Shown: positions 1-6,698 of the stretch, one piece after another
Layout of the letters: the number at the start of each line of letters is the position of its first letter
Position numbering within the stretch: the first letter of the stretch is position 1
Assembly: GCA_036514995.1 (NCBI GenBank)
Contig: DATBWB010000134.1
Location: 1-37,247 of the forward strand
Length of the DNA: 37,247 nt
Source of the DNA: Candidatus Acidiferrales bacterium
Lineage (GTDB): Bacteria > Acidobacteriota > Terriglobia > Acidiferrales > DATBWB01
Direction: 5' to 3'
Translations under genes and position numbers: made by a program
Notes under the pieces: model-generated
Seen by the model: only the letters and a program-made list of their open reading frames with translations
Databases searched by the model: none
What the model was told of the DNA's origin: nothing

Positions 1-322
1 CCTTGCTGCCAAGATCGAGCAGGTAGCTTCAGCCTAGCGCCGCTTCCACTTGATTGGCCCGGTCTTGAATGACGGGGATGGTCGGGACGACCACGCCACA
101 GCAAAAACGGCAGGAGTGTGCGAAGATCCGCTGGGCAGCCGCGGCACTCGAAGCTCAAGAATCGAAACTCGAAATTCGAAACTCGTCGTGGCAGACCCGA
201 GTTTCGACATGCGAGGCAACTACAGCCTGCGCAAAGTCTCGCTCATGGGTTCGCGCTTGATTTTCACATATCGGCGGAGGGTTCTCCCTAGATTCTCTTG
301 CCGGAATATCTTCGGCCACCGC
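1..322. other. Left-edge stretch without a supported gene
   Basis: I see no convincing gene here. The short open frames look like shadows. The region carries repeated short motifs of the type TCGAAACTCGAA (about 162-185). It also has a perfect 10-bp inverted repeat, TCGAAACTCG at 176-185 and CGAGTTTCGA at 198-207, with a 12-nt loop. Read on the minus strand, that hairpin lies about 115 bp downstream of the small gene that ends at 323, so it could act as a transcription stop, but no T-tract follows it. Confidence 0.5.
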
Positions 323-541
323 TTAAAGATTGGTTCGGATCTCGGCCTCCATATCCACAAATTTCCTGGCTTCTTGCAAATCTTCACGGGTACATACATT
401 CTTCTCAACAAGCAGATGCTCGATCGCAGCCACCCTTGCGGCGAACTCGGGGATGAAGGATTCGATCATCTCTCGGACGGCTTCGACCGATCGCTGCTTG
501 CCGGGCGGCTGCTTCTTGACTCGATGCTTGGACTGCTTCAT
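323..541 (-). CDS. Small protein of unknown function, downstream of mutY
   Basis: A 72-residue protein I do not recognise. It has a basic start (MKQSKHRVKKQPPGKQ) followed by a probably all-helical, charged body that includes EAVREMIESFIPEFAARVAA and ends EAEIRTNL. The start is well supported: GGAGGG lies 5 nt upstream of the ATG at 541. A longer frame reaching back to 793 would overlap mutY and is rejected. It begins 26 bp after the mutY stop codon on the same strand, so the two are probably co-transcribed. Nothing in the sequence gives a function. The helical pattern could suit a small regulator or binding partner, but that is a guess. Confidence 0.6.
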   Translation of the reverse strand: MKQSKHRVKKQPPGKQRSVEAVREMIESFIPEFAARVAAIEHLLVEKNVCTREDLQEARKFVDMEAEIRTNL

Positions 542-567
542 TTTAACCCTCCATACGGATGCGAAGA

Positions 568-1713
568 TCATTCCAGCCACAAACCTGCGCTCCGGGCTGT
601 CTCCAGCATCTTTTTCATTGCCGAGGACGTGACAAGCGACAGAATTTCTTTCTCCCTTGCCCAACGCCAGTTGGGTTTGCTCGGAGGGATGCGGGCCGGA
701 GTGATCAGAAACGGAAGAAGTCGGATTCTTCGAAAGGTGATGGCATGGCGCCGCGGCTCGAGCGCGCGCACCCGGGAGGCGATGAGGCCGCAACGGTCAC
801 GAAGCATGGCGCGCAATCGGCCTTCCACATCTTCGCCAGGGAAAAGCTCCACGGCGGGGAACTGCCACTGGTTCACGAAGAGGCCATCAGCCTGTTTGAT
901 GAGCAGGAGCCGGCCTCCCCGGCGCACAAGAGCTGCTGCCAGCAAAATGTCCACCGCTTCGCGTTTCCTGCGGCCGGGCGGAATCTCCTCCTGAATTCCG
1001 AGGGCGCGCGCCCGGCAAAAGGACGCGACGGGGCAAAGCAAGCACAGCGGGCGCCGCGGCAGGCACACCGTTGCCCCCAGCTCCATCATCGCCTGATTCC
1101 ACTCGCCGGGGGCGCGCCGGGGCAGGAGTGCCAGCGCCCGCGGCTCAAGGTGGCGCGGCACCAGAGTGCCGCGCCGGGCGTCTAACCGCGCCAGCACCCT
1201 CAAGACGTTTCCGTCCACCACAGCGTGCCGACGGTCATAAGCGATGCTCAGAATGGCAGCGGCGGTATAGTGGCCGATTCCCGGTAAGGCCAACGCCAGG
1301 TCGAAATCGTCTGGAAATTTTCCGTTGTGTTCTCGGACGACCACCCGCGCCGCCTGGTGCAATTGCCGGGCGCGGCGGTAGTAGCCCATTCCGGCCCAAA
1401 GGCGCAGCACCTCCGATGCGCGTGCCCGAGCCAGCTCCTTCGCCGTGGGGAATCGCTCCAGGAACCGAGCGTAGTACTCGACGGCGACGGCGACTCGCGT
1501 CTGCTGGAGCATGATTTCGGAGACCCAGATGCGGTACGGGTCGCCCGTCGCTCGCCACGGCAGGGCACGCTGGTGGCGCCGGAACCAGGCCAGCAAATGT
1601 CTTCGAAAGGCAGGCGGGCGCTTATCGCTCACGTGAATCTGCCTGCCGGAGGTTTTTCCCGAATGAGGGCTGCCTTTACCAGCCTGAATGTTCGACCTCG
1701 CCGAGGGTTTCAT
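568..1713 (-). CDS. mutY: A/G-specific adenine DNA glycosylase MutY
   Basis: Removes adenine mispaired with 8-oxoguanine or guanine, the base-excision step that prevents G:C to T:A changes. The 381 residues are the usual length. The helix-hairpin-helix is LPGIGHYTA at 143-151, with catalytic Asp167 (VVDGNV) and the proton-donating Glu66 (SEIMLQQT). The 4Fe-4S loop is intact as C217-x6-C224-x2-C227-x5-C233. The C-terminal third (about 250-375) reads as the NUDIX-like 8-oxoG recognition domain. The first 30 or so residues are not conserved-looking, and a GTG at residue 28 is a possible alternative start; no strong ribosome site decides between them. A small gene follows after 26 bp. Confidence 0.95.
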   Translation of the reverse strand: MKPSARSNIQAGKGSPHSGKTSGRQIHVSDKRPPAFRRHLLAWFRRHQRALPWRATGDPYRIWVSEIMLQQTRVAVAVEYYARFLERFPTAKELARARASEVLRLWAGMGYYRRARQLHQAARVVVREHNGKFPDDFDLALALPGIGHYTAAAILSIAYDRRHAVVDGNVLRVLARLDARRGTLVPRHLEPRALALLPRRAPGEWNQAMMELGATVCLPRRPLCLLCPVASFCRARALGIQEEIPPGRRKREAVDILLAAALVRRGGRLLLIKQADGLFVNQWQFPAVELFPGEDVEGRLRAMLRDRCGLIASRVRALEPRRHAITFRRIRLLPFLITPARIPPSKPNWRWAREKEILSLVTSSAMKKMLETARSAGLWLE

Positions 1714-1808
1714 GGGAATCCCGAGTAAACAATCATTGTAAACGAGCTACAAGCCCGAATGGCCCTCAGGTGCCAAGGATCAAGTGAATACGTGCGGCGG
1801 ACATAGGA

Positions 1809-2231
1809 CTACAGGAACGCACGTTCCAGCGAGGTGAGGAACTGGATTCCGGGAATGGTTCGTTCGCTCAACCGATCGTCGTTGGTGATGAACAAATCGA
1901 CACGCGCTTGTGCCGCGCAAGCCAATTGGATTGCGTCCGGTGCTTTAATCGATCGGTCGCGGCGGATCATCGCGTAGATGCGAGCGGCCTCTTCATCGAA
2001 TGGGATTAGAGTGGCAACTTCTCGAAGCACGCCCTCGTATTTTCGCCGCAGGACTTCGTCTTTTTGTTCCAGGGGTTTCACCAACACCTCGCCGAGTGTC
2101 AGGGTGGAGGTATAGAGCTGGTCGTTGCGGGCGAACATTCGCTTGCGCAAAGCGGCTACGCGTTGGGAAACTTCGTCGTAATCTTCGAACAGGTAGATAA
2201 AGAGATTCGTGTCCCAGAAGATCCGGCTCAT
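1809..2231 (-). CDS. vapC: PIN-domain ribonuclease toxin, VapC type
   Basis: A 140-residue PIN-domain protein, the length typical of VapC toxins, which cut specific RNAs with Mg2+ or Mn2+. The acidic active-site set is visible: Asp7 (FWDTN), Glu48 (TLGEV), Asp99 (APDAI) and Asp118/Asp119 (TNDDRL). Its ATG overlaps the stop of the preceding gene as ATGA (2228-2231), so translation of the pair is probably coupled in the antitoxin-first order normal for VapBC. The RNA target cannot be read from the sequence. Confidence 0.9.
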   Translation of the reverse strand: MSRIFWDTNLFIYLFEDYDEVSQRVAALRKRMFARNDQLYTSTLTLGEVLVKPLEQKDEVLRRKYEGVLREVATLIPFDEEAARIYAMIRRDRSIKAPDAIQLACAAQARVDLFITNDDRLSERTIPGIQFLTSLERAFL

Positions 2232-2725
2232 TCCCAGCCCTTGCGCAGTCGGCGAACATACTCGTCAGCGTGCTCGTCGGCCCATAGCTCTTTGCCTGAC
2301 CCGCGAAGGGCTAGGAGAGAATCTGTTTTCTCCTCGTCGGGCTTCCGCCGCGCGTATTCCGAGTAATACCAGTCAAGGAGGCCGTGGTATTTGGCCGGGA
2401 TGTCTTCCTTGGCAGGAACGATCTTCGCACCTTCGCGGTCGGGATGAAACGGGTCTCCTTCACGGAACAAGCGGCGCATGCTCTTTCTCGTTTCAAAGAG
2501 CATCCGGTATCGTCCGGGGTTCGGCGGCCGATTCGCAACGCAATGGTGCACCACATGAGGGTAGATCCCTGGGCGGAGCTTCTCGGACGCTCCCTCCTGC
2601 CTTGCTCGCTCAACAATCTCGCTGACCGTGAAGTCGGTGCGGCGCGGGTTTTCGCGATGCAGAAGGGTGGTAGCAATCCAAACCTCATCGGCAACTTTCA
2701 GGGAATGCTTCGTGGCTACCGGCAT
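2228..2725 (-). CDS. Putative large antitoxin of the PIN toxin
   Basis: A 165-residue protein, about twice the size of an ordinary VapB. The N-terminal two thirds (VADEVWIATTLLHRENP, then FTVSEIVERARQEG) suggest a winged-helix-like DNA-binding fold. The tail LLALRGSGKELWADEHADEY followed by VRRLRKGWE matches my memory of the toxin-wrapping tails on antitoxins paired with PIN toxins. I take the ATG at 2725 rather than 2770 because a near-consensus promoter (-35 at 2775-2780, -10 at 2752-2757) overlaps the upstream ATG, so that codon would not be transcribed. AAGGA lies about 12 nt before the chosen start. It is coupled to vapC by an ATGA overlap. The antitoxin role is inferred from position and the tail. 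Confidence 0.7.
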   Translation of the reverse strand: MPVATKHSLKVADEVWIATTLLHRENPRRTDFTVSEIVERARQEGASEKLRPGIYPHVVHHCVANRPPNPGRYRMLFETRKSMRRLFREGDPFHPDREGAKIVPAKEDIPAKYHGLLDWYYSEYARRKPDEEKTDSLLALRGSGKELWADEHADEYVRRLRKGWE

Positions 2726-2751
2726 ATCCAACCCATTCCTTAGTATATTCC

Positions 2752-2780
2752 TATCATACTTAGAATTCATGATAAGTCAA
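2752..2780 (-). promoter_or_regulatory. Sigma-70-type promoter of the vapBC-like operon
   Basis: Read on the minus strand: TTGACT (2775-2780), exactly 17 bp, then TATGAT (2752-2757). Transcription would start near 2745, some 20 bp before the ATG at 2725. A short inverted repeat, AGTAT...ATACT at about 2742-2760, overlaps the -10 box and could be an operator for autoregulation; its arms are only 5 bp, so that part is weak. Confidence 0.7.
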
Positions 2781-2812
2781 CAGAAATTTGAAATCGTAGT
2801 AATTTACAGAAA

Positions 2813-4075
2813 TCATTGGAGTTGCTTGCCCTTGGTTTCCGGCAGGAAGAAAGCCAAAATCGCGCCGACCAAAAACGCTGCTGCCGTCAGGAAAAAGGCA
2901 TAGCCGAGGCCGTAGGTATGCGCGAGGAAGCCGATGGTGAATGGAGCCAGGGCGCTCAGGCCACGACCAGCGTTATAGGAGATTCCCATGGCGGTGGCGC
3001 GAATCGAGGTGGGAAAGATTTCGCTGGCGATGGCACTAAAGCCGGAGAAAAAGCCGGTGCCGAAGAATGCGACAAAGGGCCCAAGAAACAATAGCCAGAG
3101 CGGTTGGTGCGCGATGCCGTAAAGCGGGGTGAGGCCCGCGGCGATCAAAAGATAGCCGATGTAAGTGGGTCGCCGCCCTATGATGTCAGCGATAAAACCA
3201 AACAGGATGTAGCCGAGCCACTTACCCACTCCCATGACGATCAACCAGGCGGTAGTCTGCGTCAGGTTTAGGCCTCGCCCGCCTTCGGATAGGGGCAGCG
3301 AGAGATAGGCGGGGATCCAGGTGAACAATCCCCAGTAGCCGAACATGCCCGCCGCGTTCATAGCGGTGGCGATGATGCCGTGCCGGCGGGTGCCGGGTTT
3401 CCATAATTCTTTGAGCGAGGTTTTCCGTTGCTCCGCGCTTGCTTTCCAGATCTCCGACTCCGGGACGCCGCGGCGTATCCAGAAAACCAGCAAGGCAGGG
3501 ACAACACCGAAGAAGAATACCGCCCGCCAACCAAATCGTGGCAAGATCAGCGCCACAGCAGCGGCGGCAATCATCTCGCCGATGGCCCAGGTGGACTGGA
3601 CAAGCCCGAGCGCCTTGCCGCGATGCTCGGGCGGCCAGGTTTCCGCTACGAGCGCCGCGCCGGCAGTCCACTCTCCTCCCAAGCCCAGGCCGAGGATGAA
3701 CCGGAAAAGGGCGAGCTGCCAAATGGCCTGGGAAAGCCCGCAGGCCGCGCTCGAAAGGGAATAGACCAGGATGGTGGCCATCAATGCCCGCACGCGGCCG
3801 ATACGGTCGGCAATGAAACCGAAAAGGAATCCGCCCACGGCCGAGGCAAAGAGGGTGAGCGAGTTCAACATGCCGGCAGTCGTCTTGTCCATAGCCAGCA
3901 CCTGAATCAAGTTGCTCAACACCAGGGAGTAGAGCATCACGTCCATGGCGTCGAGCATCCAGCCGAGGCCGCCGGCGATGAGCGAGCGGCGCTCGGCGGG
4001 CGTGACGTGCGACGGCCATTCGAGTCCCAGCAGCTTGCGCGTGGGACGTGCTGTGGCAAGGAATGGGGTTTCCAC
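2813..4075 (-). CDS. Major facilitator superfamily transporter
   Basis: A 420-residue, 12-helix MFS carrier of the inner membrane. The first half shows LDAMDVMLYSL in TM1, the loop 2-3 motif GFIADRIGRVRA (motif A) and GLGLGGEWTAGAALV around TM4. The second half has the repeated motif GFIADIIGRRPT, and the C-terminus carries PETKG. The GGEW-GAALVAE pattern resembles proton symporters for organic acids (the aromatic-acid or sialate/lactate H+ symporter groups), but the substrate cannot be decided. It is a single gene, with the vapBC-like operon downstream on the same strand after 43 bp of sequence to 2770. A CCCCGAT-TAT-ATCGGGG palindrome lies just upstream (4091-4107). Confidence 0.9.
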   Translation of the reverse strand: METPFLATARPTRKLLGLEWPSHVTPAERRSLIAGGLGWMLDAMDVMLYSLVLSNLIQVLAMDKTTAGMLNSLTLFASAVGGFLFGFIADRIGRVRALMATILVYSLSSAACGLSQAIWQLALFRFILGLGLGGEWTAGAALVAETWPPEHRGKALGLVQSTWAIGEMIAAAAVALILPRFGWRAVFFFGVVPALLVFWIRRGVPESEIWKASAEQRKTSLKELWKPGTRRHGIIATAMNAAGMFGYWGLFTWIPAYLSLPLSEGGRGLNLTQTTAWLIVMGVGKWLGYILFGFIADIIGRRPTYIGYLLIAAGLTPLYGIAHQPLWLLFLGPFVAFFGTGFFSGFSAIASEIFPTSIRATAMGISYNAGRGLSALAPFTIGFLAHTYGLGYAFFLTAAAFLVGAILAFFLPETKGKQLQ

Positions 4076-4090
4076 TGGCGCGCTCGGGGC

Positions 4091-4107
4091 CCCCGATTAT
4101 ATCGGGG
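4091..4107. repeat. Short palindrome, CCCCGAT/ATCGGGG
   Basis: Seven-base arms around TAT, 16 bp upstream of the MFS start. A member of the CCCGA...TCGGG palindrome family scattered through this window. At this position it could lie in the 5' leader of the transporter gene. Confidence 0.5.
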
Positions 4108-4232
4108 CGGGCCTTTAGGCTCGCGACGCGCCATTGTACAGAATCCGCCCGCTCGATCCAATCGCACTTGCGAGGTGGCGCTGCTTTTGCTAGGCTTTCG
4201 CCGAATCGAGCGCTCGCCCGTTCTTTCCTTTG

Positions 4233-4562
4233 ATGGCTTTCTGGCAGAGTTGCGGGGCCACTCTCGCGGAAGAGGCGCGTTTCTGCCCCGCCTACGGCCG
4301 GGTGCAATCCGCTGCGGCGCCGGCGGCCAGCACGCCGGCACCGGGCGCGTTTCCTGAAAAATACGGAATGGCCGCGCTGCTCTCGTTTTTCCTTCCCGGC
4401 CTGGGCCAGGTCGTCAAGGGACAGATCGCCAAAGCCATCCTCATTTGGGTGAGCTTGGTCGTAGTTATCCTGCTCAGTTTCGTTGTGGTGGGAATTCCCC
4501 TGCTCGTGGTTCTGTGGTTCTGGCAAATTTATGACGCGTACAACTTGCCGCAAACGCGGTGA
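4233..4562 (+). CDS. Degenerate zinc-ribbon, two-helix membrane protein
   Basis: A 109-residue protein with a zinc-ribbon-like head and a hydrophobic tail (LLSFFLPGLGQVVKGQIAKA, then a long segment over about 68-100) resembling TM2-type or small bacterial membrane proteins with a GLGQ motif. The head reads FWQSCG...FCPAYG. A functional ribbon would have CxxC at both knuckles; here Trp replaces the first Cys and Tyr the last, leaving only two of four zinc ligands. Both changes are one base from Cys codons. The ATG at 4233 is preceded in frame by a TTG at 4230, and no clear ribosome site is seen. The next gene, with an intact ribbon, begins 27 bp downstream. Function unknown. Confidence 0.65.
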   Translation: MAFWQSCGATLAEEARFCPAYGRVQSAAAPAASTPAPGAFPEKYGMAALLSFFLPGLGQVVKGQIAKAILIWVSLVVVILLSFVVVGIPLLVVLWFWQIYDAYNLPQTR

Positions 4563-4589
4563 GCTGGGCGCCAGAAGAGGAGACGTGCG

Positions 4590-5051
4590 ATGCCACATTG
4601 CACCAAGTGCGGAACGATGGTGGCCGACAACGCCGCTTACTGCCCCAACTGCGGGCAGGCCCAAGGCGTGCCTGGCGGAGCGGCCGGCGCGCCGGCGACT
4701 CAGCCGGGAACCGGCCTTCAAGAGAACGTCGCGGGACTACTTTGCTATGTGCTTGGCTGGATTACGGGGCTCATTTTTTTTGTGATCGACAAGCGTCCCT
4801 ACGTCCGCTTCCACGCGGCGCAAGCGATCGTCACCTTCGGTGGACTCCATCTCCTCCAGATCATCCTCGGCGGATGGATCTTTGGCCGCGGGATGTTCCA
4901 TTGGGGCTTCTTCGGCATGGGAGCGCTGAGCGGCCTTATCGGACTCGTCTCGCTGGTGCTGTGGATTCTGCTGATGGTCAAAGCCTACCAGGGCGAACGA
5001 TTCAAGGTGCCGTTGGCGGGCGATCTGGCCGAGAAACTCGCCGCTCGATAA
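4590..5051 (+). CDS. Zinc-ribbon and DUF4870-like membrane protein
   Basis: A 153-residue protein. The N-terminal zinc ribbon is intact (CTKC at 4-7, CPNC at 18-21), followed by a Gly/Ala/Pro-rich linker. Then comes a three-helix membrane domain with the signature LLCYVLGWITGLIFFVIDKR and VRFHAAQAIV, which I associate with the DUF4870 family. GAGGAG lies 8-9 nt before the ATG. It probably forms an operon with the degenerate zinc-ribbon gene immediately upstream. The role of the family is not established; the ribbon faces the cytoplasm if the first helix exports as usual. Confidence 0.8.
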   Translation: MPHCTKCGTMVADNAAYCPNCGQAQGVPGGAAGAPATQPGTGLQENVAGLLCYVLGWITGLIFFVIDKRPYVRFHAAQAIVTFGGLHLLQIILGGWIFGRGMFHWGFFGMGALSGLIGLVSLVLWILLMVKAYQGERFKVPLAGDLAEKLAAR

Positions 5052-5087
5052 GCGCCGGGCGCCTCCGAAGAGCTACACCTCAATCTT

Positions 5088-5202
5088 CTTCGTGTAGGGG
5101 CTTCGTGTTGGGGTCTTCGTGTAGGGGCCGGTCTTCAGACCGCCCGAAACGAGGCAAGAAAACGAGGCAAGAAAACGAGGGCAAGCTGAAGCTTGCCCCT
5201 AC
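5088..5202. repeat. Mosaic of tandem repeats and nested hairpins
   Basis: The gap between 5052 and 5343 holds CTTCGTGTAGGGG-type units at 5088-5100, 5101-5113 and 5115-5127. These are followed by a hairpin CGGTCT-TC-AGACCG (5129-5142), then a 13-bp tandem repeat CGAGGCAAGAAAA (5150-5162, 5163-5175, part at 5176-5180). A second hairpin follows, GGGCAAGCT-GA-AGCTTGCCC (5179-5198). An outer inverted pair, GTAGGGGC (5121-5128) and GCCCCTAC (5195-5202), encloses both hairpins. No open frame is convincing here. Confidence 0.75.
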
Positions 5203-5343
5203 CAGGCCCATCGGTCCCGGGGCGGATGCCGCCGAGCTGCAATTTCCGCTTGACAACATTCGACTCAAACGCCATCTTAGTTGGCTTTTCAGCGGGCGCG
5301 ATGCGATGCCTTGTGTGCCGAGGCGATAGCCAATGGGTCAAGG

Positions 5344-6297
5344 ATGAAAGTTCGGGTCTGTTTTCACGACAAATGTTTTGACGGGGCGGCGTCGGCGGCT
5401 GTCTTCACGCGATTCTACCGGCAGCGCTTGCATCCGGAAGCGGAATTTGCTTACAGCGGCCTGAGCCACCGCGCCACGCAGCTTTTTGATGACGGAATCT
5501 TCGACGGGGATGAGAACGTCATCGTGGATTTCAAGTATTCGAGCGCGCCCCAATTGACCTGGTGGTTTGATCACCATCAGAGTGCTTTCTTGAGCCCGGA
5601 GGACGCCGAGCATTTCCGGCATGACCGGAGCGGAAAAAAATTCTACGACCCGAGCTACAAGTCCTGCACGAAATTTCTTGCCACGGTAGCCCGCGAGCGA
5701 TTCCAATTTGACGCGAGTTCTCTCGACCAGTTGATTGCCTGGGCGGACATCATTGACGGCGCGCAATATCCTACTCCGGAATCAGCCGTGCGCATGGCGG
5801 AACCGGCGATGCGACTGGCGCTGGTGATGGAGGGAGTCTGCGACAAGGATTTTGTGCCCCGGCTGGTGCCGGAGTTGGCCACGCGGTCGCTCGAAGAGGT
5901 GGTCGAGTTGCCGCAGGTTGCCAAACACGTTGGCAGTCTCTACGCTCGCCATGAAGCCTCGATCGAAATCATTGAAGGACACTCCGAATACCGGGACGGG
6001 GTCATCTATTTCGATCTGAGTAGCTTCGACATGGAGGGCTACAACAAATTCATTCCGTATTATCTGCACCGTGATTGTCTCTACAGCGTGGGGGTGTCCC
6101 ATTCGCCGTTGCGGGCGAAGGTTGCCGTTGGCTCGAACCCGTGGCATGCGGACCCGAAGGAGCGAAACCTTGCCACCATTTGCGAGCGCTATGGTGGCGG
6201 CGGCCATCCGCGCGTTGCCGCCATCTCTTTTGAGCCTACCCAGCTCGACCATGCCCGGAAAGTCGCCCGCGAAATCGCCGAAGACCTGAGAAAGTAG
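5344..6297 (+). CDS. DHH-family phosphoesterase
   Basis: A 317-residue DHH/DHHA1 protein. The N-terminal metal site is visible as FHDKCFDG (Asp9 and Asp13), IVDF (Asp62) and WFDHHQS (Asp76-His77-His78). The DHHA1 end has RYGGGGHPRVAAI (Gly-rich loop near 284-288), which binds the substrate. Family members are Mn2+-dependent nanoRNases, pAp phosphatases or cyclic-dinucleotide phosphodiesterases; which of these applies is not decidable. The ATG at 5344 starts directly at the conserved KVRVCFHDK strand, so I prefer it to an upstream TTG at 5281. It is a single gene, and the mosaic repeat region lies upstream. Confidence 0.85.
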   Translation: MKVRVCFHDKCFDGAASAAVFTRFYRQRLHPEAEFAYSGLSHRATQLFDDGIFDGDENVIVDFKYSSAPQLTWWFDHHQSAFLSPEDAEHFRHDRSGKKFYDPSYKSCTKFLATVARERFQFDASSLDQLIAWADIIDGAQYPTPESAVRMAEPAMRLALVMEGVCDKDFVPRLVPELATRSLEEVVELPQVAKHVGSLYARHEASIEIIEGHSEYRDGVIYFDLSSFDMEGYNKFIPYYLHRDCLYSVGVSHSPLRAKVAVGSNPWHADPKERNLATICERYGGGGHPRVAAISFEPTQLDHARKVAREIAEDLRK

Positions 6298-6698
6298 GAC
6301 AGCGTAGAGCAAGGACGGCTGCGGGCAGCACCAAAATCCAACTTCGTCTCTTCATGCGCAGACACTGGTCGTCCTCCAGCATCTGCCCTGACTACTCCAC
6401 CAGGGTCGAGCAAGGAAGGCGCGCTTCTTGGGTGGCCCGAGGACGCACGGTAACATGTTGAGAACATTGAAAATTCCGCTTGACAGCGGCCGCTAATGAG
6501 GGCTAACTTGAAGTTTGCCTTCTCGTTCCCGCAAGCCCGAATCGGGCAAGGGAGTGCCGACAGCCTGTCGGGTCTTTGATTCCTCCAAAATCTGAAAGCG
6601 CCAGTCCCGAAGCTTCGGGACCTGCCTTGGGCAGGCAGTTTGGTTTATCGGCTTTTGTGTCGCTTGGCGCGAGTGCCAGGTAGATAGGGACAAAAACG
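6298..6698. other. 400-bp gap with several short palindromes
   Basis: No gene is supported. Short frames on either strand look like noise. The gap holds GCCCGA-A-TCGGGC (6535-6547), CCGACA-GCC-TGTCGG (about 6558-6572) and the perfect 18-bp palindrome GTCCCGAAGCTTCGGGAC (6604-6621). The last runs directly into a second hairpin, CCTGCC-TTG-GGCAGG (6621-6635). A TTGACA at 6480-6485 has no good -10 partner. Confidence 0.6.
6604..6635. repeat. Perfect 18-bp palindrome followed by a second hairpin
   Basis: GTCCCGAAGCTTCGGGAC (6604-6621) is a perfect palindrome, followed at once by CCTGCC-TTG-GGCAGG. The preceding CCA (so CCAG then TCCCGA) is also found in front of the palindromes inside the two tRNA-like repeats at 12.9 and 13.9 kb, which suggests one dispersed element. 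Confidence 0.7.

Noticed and set aside
50-994. A 314-residue plus-strand frame at the left edge
   Set aside because: It lies opposite the small gene and the C-terminal half of mutY, and its content is a shadow of them.
3222-4721. A 499-residue minus-strand frame across the MFS gene and the zinc-ribbon genes
   Set aside because: Arg/Ala-rich shadow of the MFS gene that also runs through two plus-strand genes.
5088-5180. CRISPR array
   Set aside because: The units are 13-14 bp and directly abut, with no spacers, and no cas genes are present.
6493-6693. A 66-residue minus-strand gene in the 6.3-6.7 kb gap
   Set aside because: It is translated through the palindromes, whose reading VPKLRDW recurs in other spurious frames at other copies.
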